NCBI RefSeq assembly: GCF_027921445.1
Contig: NZ_CP115667.1
Location: 496,001-560,000, forward strand
DNA from: Peptoniphilus equinus
GTDB taxonomy: Bacteria; Bacillota; Clostridia; Tissierellales; Peptoniphilaceae
Length of the DNA: 64,000 nt
Direction of reading: 5' to 3'
The notes below the pieces were generated by a model. The model was given only the letters and a program-made list of their open reading frames with translations. It did not search any database and was not told the origin of the DNA. The position numbers and the translations under genes are program-made. This document shows, in pieces, positions 42,496 through 51,700 of this stretch (position 1 is its first letter; each line of letters starts with the position of its first letter).

Positions 42496-43524
42496 ATGAA
42501 AAGTTTAAAAGATAAAAAAATACTTATTATATATACAGGAGGCACTATCGGTATGGTGTCGGGGCCAAATGGCTACATCCCGGTTCCGAATACGGTGAGG
42601 GATATACTGAGTCAGCAATCCATTATGCACCATAAGGATATGCCATCATGGGATATTTTCGAGTTTGAAGTGTTGCTGGACTCGTCCAATGTGGGAGTCG
42701 CAGAATGGAATCAGATGGGGCGATGTATTTTTGACCACTACCGGGACTATGACGGGTTTGTGGTGCTCCATGGCACGGACACAATGGCTTATTCGGCTTC
42801 GGCGATGTCGTTTATGCTCCAAGGTTTGGATAAACCGGTGGTGTTCACAGGATCTCAAATTCCCCTTTGTGAGATTCGCAGTGACGGTCTTGAAAATATT
42901 TTTAATTCGATTTGCATTGCCGCTGAAGGGGTGGCTCGAGAGGTTTGTATCTGCTTTTCCGGGAAGCTCCTTCGCGGGAATCGTACGGTCAAACTCTCAT
43001 CAGACCGGTTTATTGCCTTTGAATCACCCAATTATGCGCATCTTGCCGAGATAGGCATTAACATTCAGTACAATGAGGGCGCCCTTGAGAGGCCGGATCC
43101 CCCTGCAGACGGGTTGAAGCTTGTGGAGTTTAGAGAGCTTCCCATCGGCGTCATTAAAGTGTTTCCCGGGATACAGTTTTCGCTGTTTGAAGGAATTATG
43201 ACGGAGCGCCTTCGGGCGATTGTGCTTGAAACCTTTGGTGCGGGTAATATCCCTGCAAGCGACAATGCACTGCTTCCGATTATAAAAAAAGCTTACGAAC
43301 ACGGCGTGATTATCACCGTATGTTCCCAGTGTTTACAGGGCACGGTAAGCCTCGGTACTTATGAGACCAGCAGAGGTCTTTCTGAGGTCGGTGCGGTTGG
43401 CGGCGCTGATATGACCACTGAGGCGGCGGTGGCCAAGCTTTACTATTTATTTAGTGCGCAATACAGCAAAGAAGCTATCAAGGCAATGATGTCTCAGAAT
43501 ATGTGTGGAGAGCTCACTGAGTAA
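42496..43524 (+). CDS. ansA: Type I L-asparaginase
   Basis: A 342-aa protein from ATG 42496 with GGAGGTG upstream. The N-terminal active-site loop ILIIYTGGTIGMV holds the first catalytic Thr and VVLHGTDTMAYSASAM the second, with its Asp. VFTGSQIP and VKVFPGIQ-type segments complete the fold. No signal peptide is present, so it is cytosolic, consistent with type I enzymes that feed Asn into Asp and ammonia. Codon use matches the core genome although it sits among island debris. The stop is followed by about 260 nt without a clear gene. Confidence 0.94.
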   Translation: MKSLKDKKILIIYTGGTIGMVSGPNGYIPVPNTVRDILSQQSIMHHKDMPSWDIFEFEVLLDSSNVGVAEWNQMGRCIFDHYRDYDGFVVLHGTDTMAYSASAMSFMLQGLDKPVVFTGSQIPLCEIRSDGLENIFNSICIAAEGVAREVCICFSGKLLRGNRTVKLSSDRFIAFESPNYAHLAEIGINIQYNEGALERPDPPADGLKLVEFRELPIGVIKVFPGIQFSLFEGIMTERLRAIVLETFGAGNIPASDNALLPIIKKAYEHGVIITVCSQCLQGTVSLGTYETSRGLSEVGAVGGADMTTEAAVAKLYYLFSAQYSKEAIKAMMSQNMCGELTE

Positions 43525-43651
43525 GACCGGAGAGAGAAGTTGCCTGACTGCCGATGACACGGCGAACTTTGAGCTAAGATGTCGTCTCATGGCGGCGTGT
43601 CGACTTTAGCTGCAAAATTTTGGCCGTACCTTTAAGTTTAAAACTGAATTC

Positions 43652-43768
43652 ATGATCAAAGGGCATAGACGTTGCGACGGTTGTGGCAAGGATTCTGTGG
43701 AGCCGAGGATAGAGTGCCGGGATTTTGCTTGTTATGCGGCCTTGACTTTACAACGATATCATGAATAA
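43652..43768 (+). CDS. Possible 38-aa Cys-rich micro-protein
   Basis: MIKGHRRCDGCGKDSVEP, then CRDFACYAALTLQRYHE. Two Cys pairs (C-x2-C and C-x4-C) suggest a small zinc-ribbon-like unit. There is no ribosome binding site and the same frame extends upstream without a stop for nine codons, so it may be a remnant of a larger gene. Low confidence. Confidence 0.2.
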   Translation: MIKGHRRCDGCGKDSVEPRIECRDFACYAALTLQRYHE

Positions 43769-43790
43769 TAAAAGAAAAAGGAGTGACACT

Positions 43791-44270
43791 ATGACAGCAC
43801 ACAAAATAGCAATTCAAGATACTTACGGAGAAAGATTTCAACATTGTTGGGGATGTGGTCCTAAAAATGATGAGGGACTTCACCTGCATTCCTATCCGAG
43901 TGAGGACGGAGAGACTTGCGTTTGTCAATTCACCCCGGATAAAAAATACACCGGCGGAGTGCCTGCAAATCTCTACGGCGGCATGATTGCCATGCTCTTT
44001 GATTGCCACGGTACGGCGTCGGCGGCGTGGTTTGCCCATCACAACAAAGGTATGGAATTGACTGAGGACACGGTCATCGGTCGTTTTATTACGGCACGTC
44101 TTGAAATTGATTTTAAAAAACCGGTGCCGATGGAAGAGGTCATCACCGTGACGGCACGTCTCGAAGACCTCGGTGAACGCAAAGCCGTGATTCTCATGGA
44201 GATGGAAGCGGGCGGCGTGATTCGTGCCCAGGCAAAAATGATTGCGGTCGCTGTTAAAGATACGATGTGA
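43791..44270 (+). CDS. PaaI-type hotdog thioesterase
   Basis: A 159-aa protein from ATG 43791, with AAAGGAG upstream; an upstream ATG lacks an RBS. A hotdog helix is seen in NLYGGMIAMLFDCHGTASAA, where Gly-Gly and Asp mark the active-site region of PaaI/YbgC-like acyl-CoA thioesterases, followed by strands ARLEIDFKKPVPM and KAVILMEMEAGG. The N-terminus has a CWGCG pair. It probably hydrolyses acyl-CoA in the cytosol; substrate unknown. It stands alone. Confidence 0.85.
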   Translation: MTAHKIAIQDTYGERFQHCWGCGPKNDEGLHLHSYPSEDGETCVCQFTPDKKYTGGVPANLYGGMIAMLFDCHGTASAAWFAHHNKGMELTEDTVIGRFITARLEIDFKKPVPMEEVITVTARLEDLGERKAVILMEMEAGGVIRAQAKMIAVAVKDTM

Positions 44271-44370
44271 GCGCCATAGTTATCGGCTTAAATTTTTGAG
44301 CTTCGGCTGACACGGGTAGAGAATTTGGAGCGAATGTTTGCGCTGCTACGAGACGTGGCTATGGTAAAGA

Positions 44371-44406
44371 GCCTCTGAGAGGGAAACCTGCTTGGGGGCC
44401 TTTTTT
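44371..44406 (+). terminator. Terminator candidate after the thioesterase gene
   Basis: GCCTCT pairs with GGGGGC (G-U pairs) and six T follow; the stem is modest. Confidence 0.45.
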
Positions 44407-44457
44407 GTTATTCGCATGTCAGTGGTGACGTAGCCTGAGGGATGTAAGCATAAGGAT

Positions 44458-44679
44458 ATGAACGATGGATGAGCACCGCATCATACCTTCTGTGAAGGCA
44501 TCGTGCGGGGCAAACCCATAGCCACACTGGATATCGCCATAGACTATCGCATGGTCAATCATGACAGGGACTATGTGTTGATTTACAAAAGTGATTTGTC
44601 CAAGATAGAGGTGGTGGAATGTAAAAGCAGTTATCTTGTTATCTTTCAGGATCTGGGCCTCGTCATGAGCTATGGCTAA
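44458..44679 (+). pseudogene. Remnant of an unknown gene with an in-frame TGA
   Basis: ATG 44458 gives MNDG, a TGA at codon 5, then an open frame: CEGIVRGKPIATLDIAIDYR, MVNHDRDYVLIYKSDLSKIE and LGLVMSYG to 44679. The mix of charged and hydrophobic residues reads like real protein. I do not recognise it. It and the HIRAN remnant next door are each interrupted by a TGA, as expected for CGA-to-TGA decay. Confidence 0.4.
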
Positions 44680-44864
44680 GAAAGCCTCAAGGTAATGAAG
44701 GATATAGGATAAACGTGATATCTGAAGGGGCAGGTATTCAGATTACCTCTGAAAACTTGTGGTCGTATTCCTTGTCGTGCACTTTGGACGAAAGCGGCAG
44801 AGCGAGCTTGTGATAGTGTGACATTTTTTTAACCAATCAGGCATGAGGAGGCCCCATGGGATAA
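44680..44864. other. Short spacer between remnants
   Basis: No gene seen. AGGAGG at 44845-44850 followed by ATG GGA TAA marks the original start region of the HIRAN gene. Confidence 0.4.
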
Positions 44865-45251
44865 TTGAATCATATAAAGGGCAAGGACACACTCTTTCTC
44901 ATTCACGGCAAAGGTGGAGAGATCGATCTTCCTAAACCTTTTGAGTGAGATATTTTTCTTTTTGAGAGTTACGTTGCAGGACTCACTCACCTTGAAAAGG
45001 GTCAGAATGTTGAGCCGACGATTACCGTCGGGACAAAATTTGTTTTCTTTCACGATGTGTACAACGTTTATGGCGAGATGGCCATTGATATCGAACTTGA
45101 AGACGGTGCAAAGAGGGTTACATACCTCAGCGAGACAATAGTGTTTTATCGCTTGATGGATGCCTGCAAGGAACTCTTTGAGGAAGTATCGAAGATTGCA
45201 AAACTAGGTACGTGGACTAGAATTTATTTTAAAAATTTTTTACATGAATAG
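44865..45251 (+). pseudogene. HIRAN-domain protein, inactivated
   Basis: The frame from TTG 44865 reads KGKDTLFLIHGKGGEIDLPK, PFE, TGA (44946), then DIFLFESYVAGLTHLEKG, NVEPTITVGTKFVFF, VYNVYGEMAIDIELEDG and IVFYRLMDACKELF to 45251. SYVAGLTH plus YGEMAIDIELEDG is the HIRAN core (VAG-TxY, N-xDExAI). Intact Firmicute relatives are short stand-alone HIRAN proteins, thought to recognise DNA ends or stalled forks. The AGGAGG-ATG start is also out of frame, so two lesions exist. Confidence 0.6.
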
Positions 45252-45301
45252 ACAGGTGAAGGGATCGCAGTCGTGAGGTCAGTGTATAAAAAAGTATAGA
45301 A

Positions 45302-45325
45302 GCCGGTTTCTAAACCGGTTTTTTT
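45302..45325 (+). terminator. Terminator after the HIRAN remnant
   Basis: CCGGTTT/AAACCGG with a CT loop and seven T. It marks the right side of the accessory island; no further gene is seen up to 45610, only an extended -10 TGGTATAAT (45483-45491) for the next gene. Confidence 0.85.
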
Positions 45326-45610
45326 GTCGTCATGTCACGGACGGCAGTGATAACAGTAGGAAGGCTCGTCGAGTCTGACGTGGGCGAGGTCGACGAATGA
45401 CAGTAGCGCGCTCAAACTTTTATGTGCAGTGAAAGGTGCGGTAGAACTTTTCAATCTCTATGTCAAACGGCAGGGAATAACGTGGTATAATTACTTATTA
45501 AGCTGTCATATTTTGTAACCTTTTATTAGCGAAAGGTTTATCAAAGCTTAAAATCAAGGGTGACTTTCGGGCGTTGCATTGTGAGATAAAAGCATTTAAA
45601 CTTATAGGTA

Positions 45611-46801
45611 ATGAAAACTATTTTGGTTATAGGTGGCGGGGCTGCCGGTGTTATCGCATCAATTGAGCTTGCACGGCGGGGACATCACGTCATCCTTTTG
45701 GAAAAAAAAGAACGCATTTTAAAAAAAGTGCTGACCACCGGAAACGGGCGGTGCAACCTTACCAATATTAATCTGGATGTTTCAGGGTATAACGACGCTT
45801 TTGTGGCTGATGTGCTGGAGCAAGTCTCCTGGGACACTTTGGTTCACTACCTTCAAACTCTCGGTATCTATACCGTCATAGAAGGCGACCGAGTCTATCC
45901 TGTGACCTTGAAGGCGTCCACGGTTGTCAATCTACTGATCAAGGCATTAGACGATGTAGGCGTGGAGGTTCGGAGCGGCTCACCGGTTACCGGCATCAGC
46001 AAGCAAGGGAAAACTTTTTGTGTGCGCACGAACGAGACGGCATGGTATGGTGACGGCGTGGTCTATGCTTGCGGCGGCGCCAGTATGCCGAAGCTTGGAA
46101 CTGACGGCAAGGCGTTTAAGCTCTTGACCGATTTGGGACACACCGTCACCCCTCTCACGCCGGGACTCACTCAGGTGACAGCTCAGGTGCCTAAGGGTAT
46201 CAGCGGCGTGAAAGTTGTGACTGGTATCACGCTGTTCGATGGAGAGAAGGTCATCGCTGAGGACAGGGGTGAAGTACTCTTTACCGATTACGGTCTTAGC
46301 GGGCCGCCGGTGTTGAATGTGTCCAAGTGGGTGCCTCATCTTAGAAAGCCCCATGTGGTCTTTTCTCTACTGAATCATCTAGGCGGCGAAGGTGAGGATT
46401 TGCTTTATGCCGCACGGTATACCCATGAGGACTACACTGTCGGTCGATTTTTAGAAAGCTTTATTGACAAGAAGCTGATTTTTTATGTACTTCGGCGGTT
46501 GGGTCTCAGAGATGATGTGGTACTTGCTATGTTGGATGAAGCTACGTTTGCGGCGCTGGCGACGATACTGCTTCGTCATGATATTGTCCTGACCGGCGTG
46601 CGAGGTTTGGACTTCGCTCAGATCACCTGCGGCGGCGTCAATTTACATGAAGTGGATTCTACGACGCTGGAGTCCAAACTGGTACCCGGGCTGTATATCC
46701 TCGGGGAAGCATTAAATATTAACGGCATTTGCGGCGGCTACAATCTGCACTGGGCTATGAGTTCAGCATTGTGCATGAGCAAGGCGATAGGAGGCATATG
46801 A
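45611..46801 (+). CDS. HI0933/YhiN-like FAD-dependent oxidoreductase
   Basis: A 396-aa flavoprotein. N-terminal Rossmann loop VIGGGAAGVIASIELARRG, then the family signature KVLTTGNGRCNLTN, a middle domain with YACGGASMPKLGTDG, and the C-terminal FAD loop GLYILGEALNINGICGGYNL. The family (BaiN-like) is widespread in gut anaerobes; one clostridial member reduces bile-acid intermediates, but most lack a known substrate. The RBS is poor (ATAGGTA), and the stop overlaps the SAF-domain gene by 4 nt, so the two are one operon. Confidence 0.9.
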   Translation: MKTILVIGGGAAGVIASIELARRGHHVILLEKKERILKKVLTTGNGRCNLTNINLDVSGYNDAFVADVLEQVSWDTLVHYLQTLGIYTVIEGDRVYPVTLKASTVVNLLIKALDDVGVEVRSGSPVTGISKQGKTFCVRTNETAWYGDGVVYACGGASMPKLGTDGKAFKLLTDLGHTVTPLTPGLTQVTAQVPKGISGVKVVTGITLFDGEKVIAEDRGEVLFTDYGLSGPPVLNVSKWVPHLRKPHVVFSLLNHLGGEGEDLLYAARYTHEDYTVGRFLESFIDKKLIFYVLRRLGLRDDVVLAMLDEATFAALATILLRHDIVLTGVRGLDFAQITCGGVNLHEVDSTTLESKLVPGLYILGEALNINGICGGYNLHWAMSSALCMSKAIGGI

Positions 46802-48072
46802 ATTACTTACAACATCAGTTAAAGGCCCACGGTCCCATTGCTGTGGGGATTGTCGGCTGTGGGATTATGGGGCGTTCACTCTTGATCCAACTCAAAGGGT
46901 TGAAGGCATTCACCCCTATTGTCCACAGCTCCCGCCATGTGGCGAAGGTAGCGGCTGCGTTTGACACGGCAGGATTTGAAAAAGACAGCTATGTGATTAC
47001 CGATGACTTTGATACGGCACAGGCTGCGTTTCGTGAAGGTAAATCTGTCATCACTTCGGATAACACTTTTGCGGCCATTTTGCCTGATGTGGTCGTGGAC
47101 TGCACCGGAGATACCAACGCCGGTTGTGAAATCACGTTAAAGGCGCTGGAGTCCAATACTCATGTGGTGAGTCTCAATGTGGAGATGGATGCTACCGTGG
47201 GTCCCTATCTCTATCAGTTGGCAAAGGCGAAGCAGCTGATTTATAGCGGCTCTTCCGGCGACGAGCCCGGTGCTATTATTGAGCTTTACGAGTTTCTTAA
47301 TGCCATGGGTTTTGAGGTTTTGGTTTTGGGCAAGGGCAAGAACAATCCGCTCAACCGCAATGCAACCAATGAAGAGCTGGCAGAAGAGGCTGTGGGGCGT
47401 GGTCTCAATCCGCGAATGCTGACCTCTTTTGTCGACGGAACCAATACTATGACGGAATTGAATGCCGTGTGCAATGCCACGGGCTTTGTACCTGACATTC
47501 GAGGTTGTCACGGCTTTTCCACGACACCGAAGACCATTGCCGAAGACATTGATTTGGCGTCTCGCGGTTCGAAGTTGATGAACTATAAGGTGGTGGACTT
47601 TTCTATGGGGGTGGCTCCGGGGGTCTTCGCCATTGCTCGGACGAACTCGGCGTCTTTAGATGAAGAGATGGAATATTTAAGTGTGGGGAAGGCACCGAAC
47701 TTCGCCATTTATCGGCCGTATCACCTGACCAGTCTGGAGACTCCGCTGTCCATTATCCGAGCGGTGGTCCTCCACGACGCAAGCATTGCGCCGGAGTATG
47801 GCAGTGTGGCGGAGACCGTGACTATTGCCAAGCGCGATCTGAAGCCGGGGGAATTGCTTGGGGGCATCGGGAGTAACGAAGTCTACGGTGTGCTTGAGAC
47901 CAAAGCGGTGCAGCTTGCAGAGAATCTCTTACCTATCGGTCTTATCACAGATAAAGCTACAGCTAAGGTGGCTATCAAAAAAGGTACAGCTATCACATGG
48001 GATCAAGTTAATTTAGATGAGTCTGCCGCTATTGTGAAAGTTCGACGACTTCAGGAAAAAGGACAGTCTTAA
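46798..48072 (+). CDS. SAF-domain NAD(P)-binding oxidoreductase (homoserine-dehydrogenase-like)
   Basis: A 424-aa protein from ATG 46798 (ATAGGAGG). Order: Rossmann fold with VGIVGCGIMGRSLLIQL; a homoserine-dehydrogenase-like core with VVVDCTGDTNAGCE and YSGSSGDEPGAIIELYEFL and the GKGKNNPLN stretch; and a C-terminal SAF domain (TIAKRDLKPGELLGGIGS). Such proteins are often misnamed FlgA or homoserine dehydrogenase. Some occur in carbohydrate-acid catabolism, but the reaction is unproven. It is coupled to the HI0933-like flavoprotein gene. Confidence 0.8.
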   Translation: MNYLQHQLKAHGPIAVGIVGCGIMGRSLLIQLKGLKAFTPIVHSSRHVAKVAAAFDTAGFEKDSYVITDDFDTAQAAFREGKSVITSDNTFAAILPDVVVDCTGDTNAGCEITLKALESNTHVVSLNVEMDATVGPYLYQLAKAKQLIYSGSSGDEPGAIIELYEFLNAMGFEVLVLGKGKNNPLNRNATNEELAEEAVGRGLNPRMLTSFVDGTNTMTELNAVCNATGFVPDIRGCHGFSTTPKTIAEDIDLASRGSKLMNYKVVDFSMGVAPGVFAIARTNSASLDEEMEYLSVGKAPNFAIYRPYHLTSLETPLSIIRAVVLHDASIAPEYGSVAETVTIAKRDLKPGELLGGIGSNEVYGVLETKAVQLAENLLPIGLITDKATAKVAIKKGTAITWDQVNLDESAAIVKVRRLQEKGQS

Positions 48073-48075
48073 CAG

Positions 48076-48104
48076 TTGACAAACTATAGGGAAAGACTTA
48101 AGAT
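48076..48104 (+). promoter_or_regulatory. Promoter of the Rrf2 regulator gene
   Basis: TTGACA (48076-48081), 17 nt, TAAGAT (48099-48104), 39 nt before the start codon. Confidence 0.75.
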
Positions 48105-48142
48105 TGGGGTAGTGTTTTAATTTTCAGAAGTAGGAGAGATTT

Positions 48143-48568
48143 ATGAGGATCACTCGAGAAACAGATTATGCGTTTAGAATATGCGGTTACTTGGCACAGC
48201 ATGAGGGCGAAATTATCGGTGCGCCCAAAATTGCAGAAGACCGAGTGATTCCCGAGCGTTTTACCCTTAGAATTTTGAGAAAACTTAACCAAGCGGGTAT
48301 CACGACGGCAAAACGCGGTGTCAATGGCGGGTATACTTTGAAAAAGCCGAAAGAGCACATCAATCTTTATGATATTGTCGTTGCCATTGACGGACCTATT
48401 GTGGTCAATCGCTGTCTGGATGCCCAGGATCCTTATTGTTCCTACATGGGTTCTGATCCTAAAGCGCACTTGCAGTGTCGCTTTCACTCCACGTTGGGAC
48501 AAGTTCAAAATCAAATTATTGATGTGTTAAAGGGTCGAACCTTGGATATGATTGTCAATCCTTCATAA
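48143..48568 (+). CDS. Rrf2-family regulator with three conserved Cys
   Basis: A 141-aa winged-helix protein: MRITRETDYAFRICGYLA, then VIPERFTLRILRKLNQAGI as recognition helix, and KRGVNGGYTLKKP as wing. Three Cys follow in the linker (RCLDAQDPYC and, after 13 residues, LQC), the position where IscR, NsrR and CymR relatives bind an Fe-S cluster or sense thiols. It may therefore sense redox, NO or Fe-S status. Regulon unknown; it stands alone between the oxidoreductase gene and the ileS leader. Confidence 0.88.
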   Translation: MRITRETDYAFRICGYLAQHEGEIIGAPKIAEDRVIPERFTLRILRKLNQAGITTAKRGVNGGYTLKKPKEHINLYDIVVAIDGPIVVNRCLDAQDPYCSYMGSDPKAHLQCRFHSTLGQVQNQIIDVLKGRTLDMIVNPS

Positions 48569-48596
48569 CACAACCATACACAGCTATGATGAGACC

Positions 48597-48765
48597 GGTT
48601 TGAGACTGAAGTTTGTAGAGAGCATTTGGGTGGTGAAAAAATGCAGCGGCGTTTCAAATAGATCAGCTCGGAGCTTTAGGAATTTCCGCCTTAAGGAATA
48701 GAGAGATAGGACCTATAAGAAGGGTGGTACCGCGGCATTTGTCGTCCCTTCATAGGTCTTTTTTA
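48597..48765 (+). ncRNA. T-box riboswitch of ileS
   Basis: The leader carries the classic core AGGGTGGTACCGCGG (48720-48734). The downstream terminator pairs GACCTATAAGAAGGG with CCCTTCATAGGTC and ends in TTTTTT. Upstream, AGAGAG and GGGTGGTG lie where the AG bulge and distal loop of Stem I belong. ATAGATCAG supplies an AUC (Ile) specifier. A weak promoter TTCATA-17-TATGAT ends at 48590. Confidence 0.93.
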
Positions 48766-48785
48766 TTACAAATTTAGGAGGCACT

Positions 48786-51700
48786 ATGAAACAATTTAAA
48801 CCGCTTTCCAAAGAGCCGGTGGCTCAAAGGGAAGAAAAAATCTCAGCATATTGGGATGAGATTGACTTACTTAAACGTTCTGTGGAGACACGGGACGGCA
48901 AAGAAAATTTTATCTTCTATGAGGGGCCGCCGACGGCAAACGGGAAACCCGGCATTCACCACGTGATTTCTCGGACGCTGAAGGATTTGACCTGTCGTTA
49001 CAAAACAATGTCCGGCTACAAGGTCACCCGCAAAGCCGGTTGGGACACCCACGGTCTGCCGGTGGAAATTGAAGTGGAAAAGAAGTTGGGGTTACACAAT
49101 AAGCAGGATATTGAAAAGTACGGTGTGGCCGCTTTTAATGAAAAGTGCCGTGAAAGTGTATGGGAGTATGAATCGGAATGGCGTCGGATCACTCGACGCA
49201 TGGCCTATCTGATTGATATGGATGACCCGTATGTAACCTTGGACAACAACTATATCGAGTCCGTCTGGGCACTCTATAACGAGTTTTTTAAACAGGGTCT
49301 GATCTATGAGGGCCACAAGATTTTGCCGTACTGCCCACGCTGTGGTACCGGTCTGGCCTCCCACGAAGTGGCACAGGGCTATGAAGAAATAAAAACAACA
49401 ACCGTCACGGCAAAATTTAAGCTAAAAGGCAAAGACAACGAATACTTTTTAGCTTGGACCACGACACCGTGGACCCTACCGTCCAATGTGGCGTTGGCGG
49501 TGAATCCGAATGTGGACTATGTGAAAGTTAAAGTCCATGACGACATCTATTACTTAGCCAAAGATCTGGCCGACAAAGTTATCGACCATGAGTATGAGGT
49601 GTTGGAGACGTTCAAGGGTAAAGAGCTGGAATACATGGAATATGAACAGCTTTTAGACTTCATTCAACCGGATAAAAAAGCCTTCTACGTCGTCTGTGCC
49701 GATTATGTCACTACCGAAGACGGCACGGGGATCGTCCATACGGCGCCGGGTTTTGGGGAAGATGACTATCAAACCGGACGCCGCTATGATCTGCCGGTTT
49801 TAAAACCTGTCGATGAAGCCGGTCAGTTCACGGAAACGCCGTGGAAAGGTACTTTTGTTATCGATGCGGATCCGGAGATTATTCAGTACCTTATTGAACA
49901 TGATCTGATTTTCTCCAAGCATAAATTTATGCATAACTATCCGCATTGCTGGCGGTGTCACACGCCGCTGATCTACTATGCACATCCGTCCTGGTACATT
50001 GAAGTGACGAAGCTCAAAGAGAAGCTGGTGGAAAATAATAAAGGCGTCAACTGGTTCCCTGACTTTGTCGGAGAAAAACGCTTTGGCAACTGGCTGGAAA
50101 ACTTAAACGATTGGGCCATTTCCCGTCAACGTTATTGGGGTACGCCGCTCCCAATCTGGAGATGTGATGAGTGTGGACATACCACCTCAGTCGGTTCTCG
50201 TAAAGAACTTAAAGAACGGGCGATTGAAGACATCTCTGAAGATATCGAGCTCCACCGTCCGTATGTGGATGATGTTCACCTCAAATGCGACAAATGCGGC
50301 CATACCATGAGCCGTATTCCGGAAGTCGGAGATGTGTGGTTTGATTCGGGAGCCATGCCGTTTGCCCAATGGCACTACCCATTTGAACACCAAGATGACT
50401 TCGAATCCCTCTTCCCGGCCGACTTTATCTGTGAAGGGATCGACCAAACTCGAGGATGGTTTTATTCCCTTTTGGCTATTGCCACCCTGTTTAAAGGCAA
50501 GAGTCCTTATAAAAATGTCCTCGTTAACGATCTGATCCTCGACAAACACGGCAAGAAGATGTCCAAGTCCAAGGGCAACACCGTGGCACCGTTGGAACTT
50601 TTCGACAAGTACGGCGCCGACGTGGTGAGATGGTATCTGCTCTATGTATCACCACCATGGACACCGACCAAGTTTGACGAAGACGGCTTACGTGAAGTGG
50701 AGTCAAAATTCTTCCGCTCACTGAGAAATATCTATAACTTCTTCAGTCTTTATGCCAATACGGACAACTTGACACCAGATGATTTTGATGTGGCTTATGA
50801 AGCGCGGGACGACATCGACAAATGGCTTCTCTCTAAGTACAACCGTCTGTTAAGTGACGTGGAGGCGGATATGAATGCCTTTGATGTGACGAAAGTCGTG
50901 CGGACGATTCAAAACTTTGTCATTGAAGATCTTTCTAACTGGTATATTCGCCGCAATCGTCGCCGCTTCTGGAAAAGTGAAGTGGATAATGACAAACGTG
51001 CCGTCTTTGCGACCACCTATGAAGTGCTCCTCGGTCTGTCCAAACTCATTGCGCCGTTTGTACCGTTTATTGCGGAAGAGCTCTATGAAAACCTCACGGA
51101 GAATGAATCCGTTCATATTGAGTACTATCCTCGTGCCGATGTGTCTAAATTCCAGCCTGAGATTGAAGCACGCATGGATTTAGTGCGCGATCTGGTTGCG
51201 TTAGGGCGTGCCAGCCGTGAGAATGCGAAGATCAAAGTCCGTCAGCCGCTCTCCAAAGTCATCATCGACGGTAACTACAAAACCCTGACGTCCGGTCTCG
51301 ATGAGCTGATTAAAGAAGAGCTTAATGTCAAAGCGGTGGACTATGAGGATGATCTATCGCAATTTATGAACTATGAACTCAAGCCGAACTTTAAAGTGGC
51401 GGGATCTATTTTAGGAAGTAAGATTAAGGACTTCTCCAAATACTTGCAGTCAGTTAACGCTAAAGACTTTGTACAAGCTCTGGAGGCAGGTCCTGTATCT
51501 GTTGAGCTTAATGGTGAACCGACAGATATTGTTAAGGATTATATTCTTATCAATATCAAGTCTAAACCGGGCTTTGATGTCACGATGGAAAACAATCGTT
51601 TTGTCATCTTAGATACTGAGCTCACTGACGAGTTGGTGAATGAAGGTTTTGTACGGGAATTCATCTCTAAGGTACAACAGATGCGTAAAGCCAATGATTT

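Noticed and set aside
44946-44948. In-frame TGA of the HIRAN remnant as selenocysteine or a recoded codon
   Set aside because: TGA is a normal stop elsewhere in the window, no SECIS-like hairpin is evident, and the original start is also out of frame, so simple decay is more likely.
38760-45500. CRISPR array or defence system in the accessory island
   Set aside because: No regularly spaced repeats were found and no intact nuclease or helicase gene is present; only remnants such as the HIRAN gene remain.
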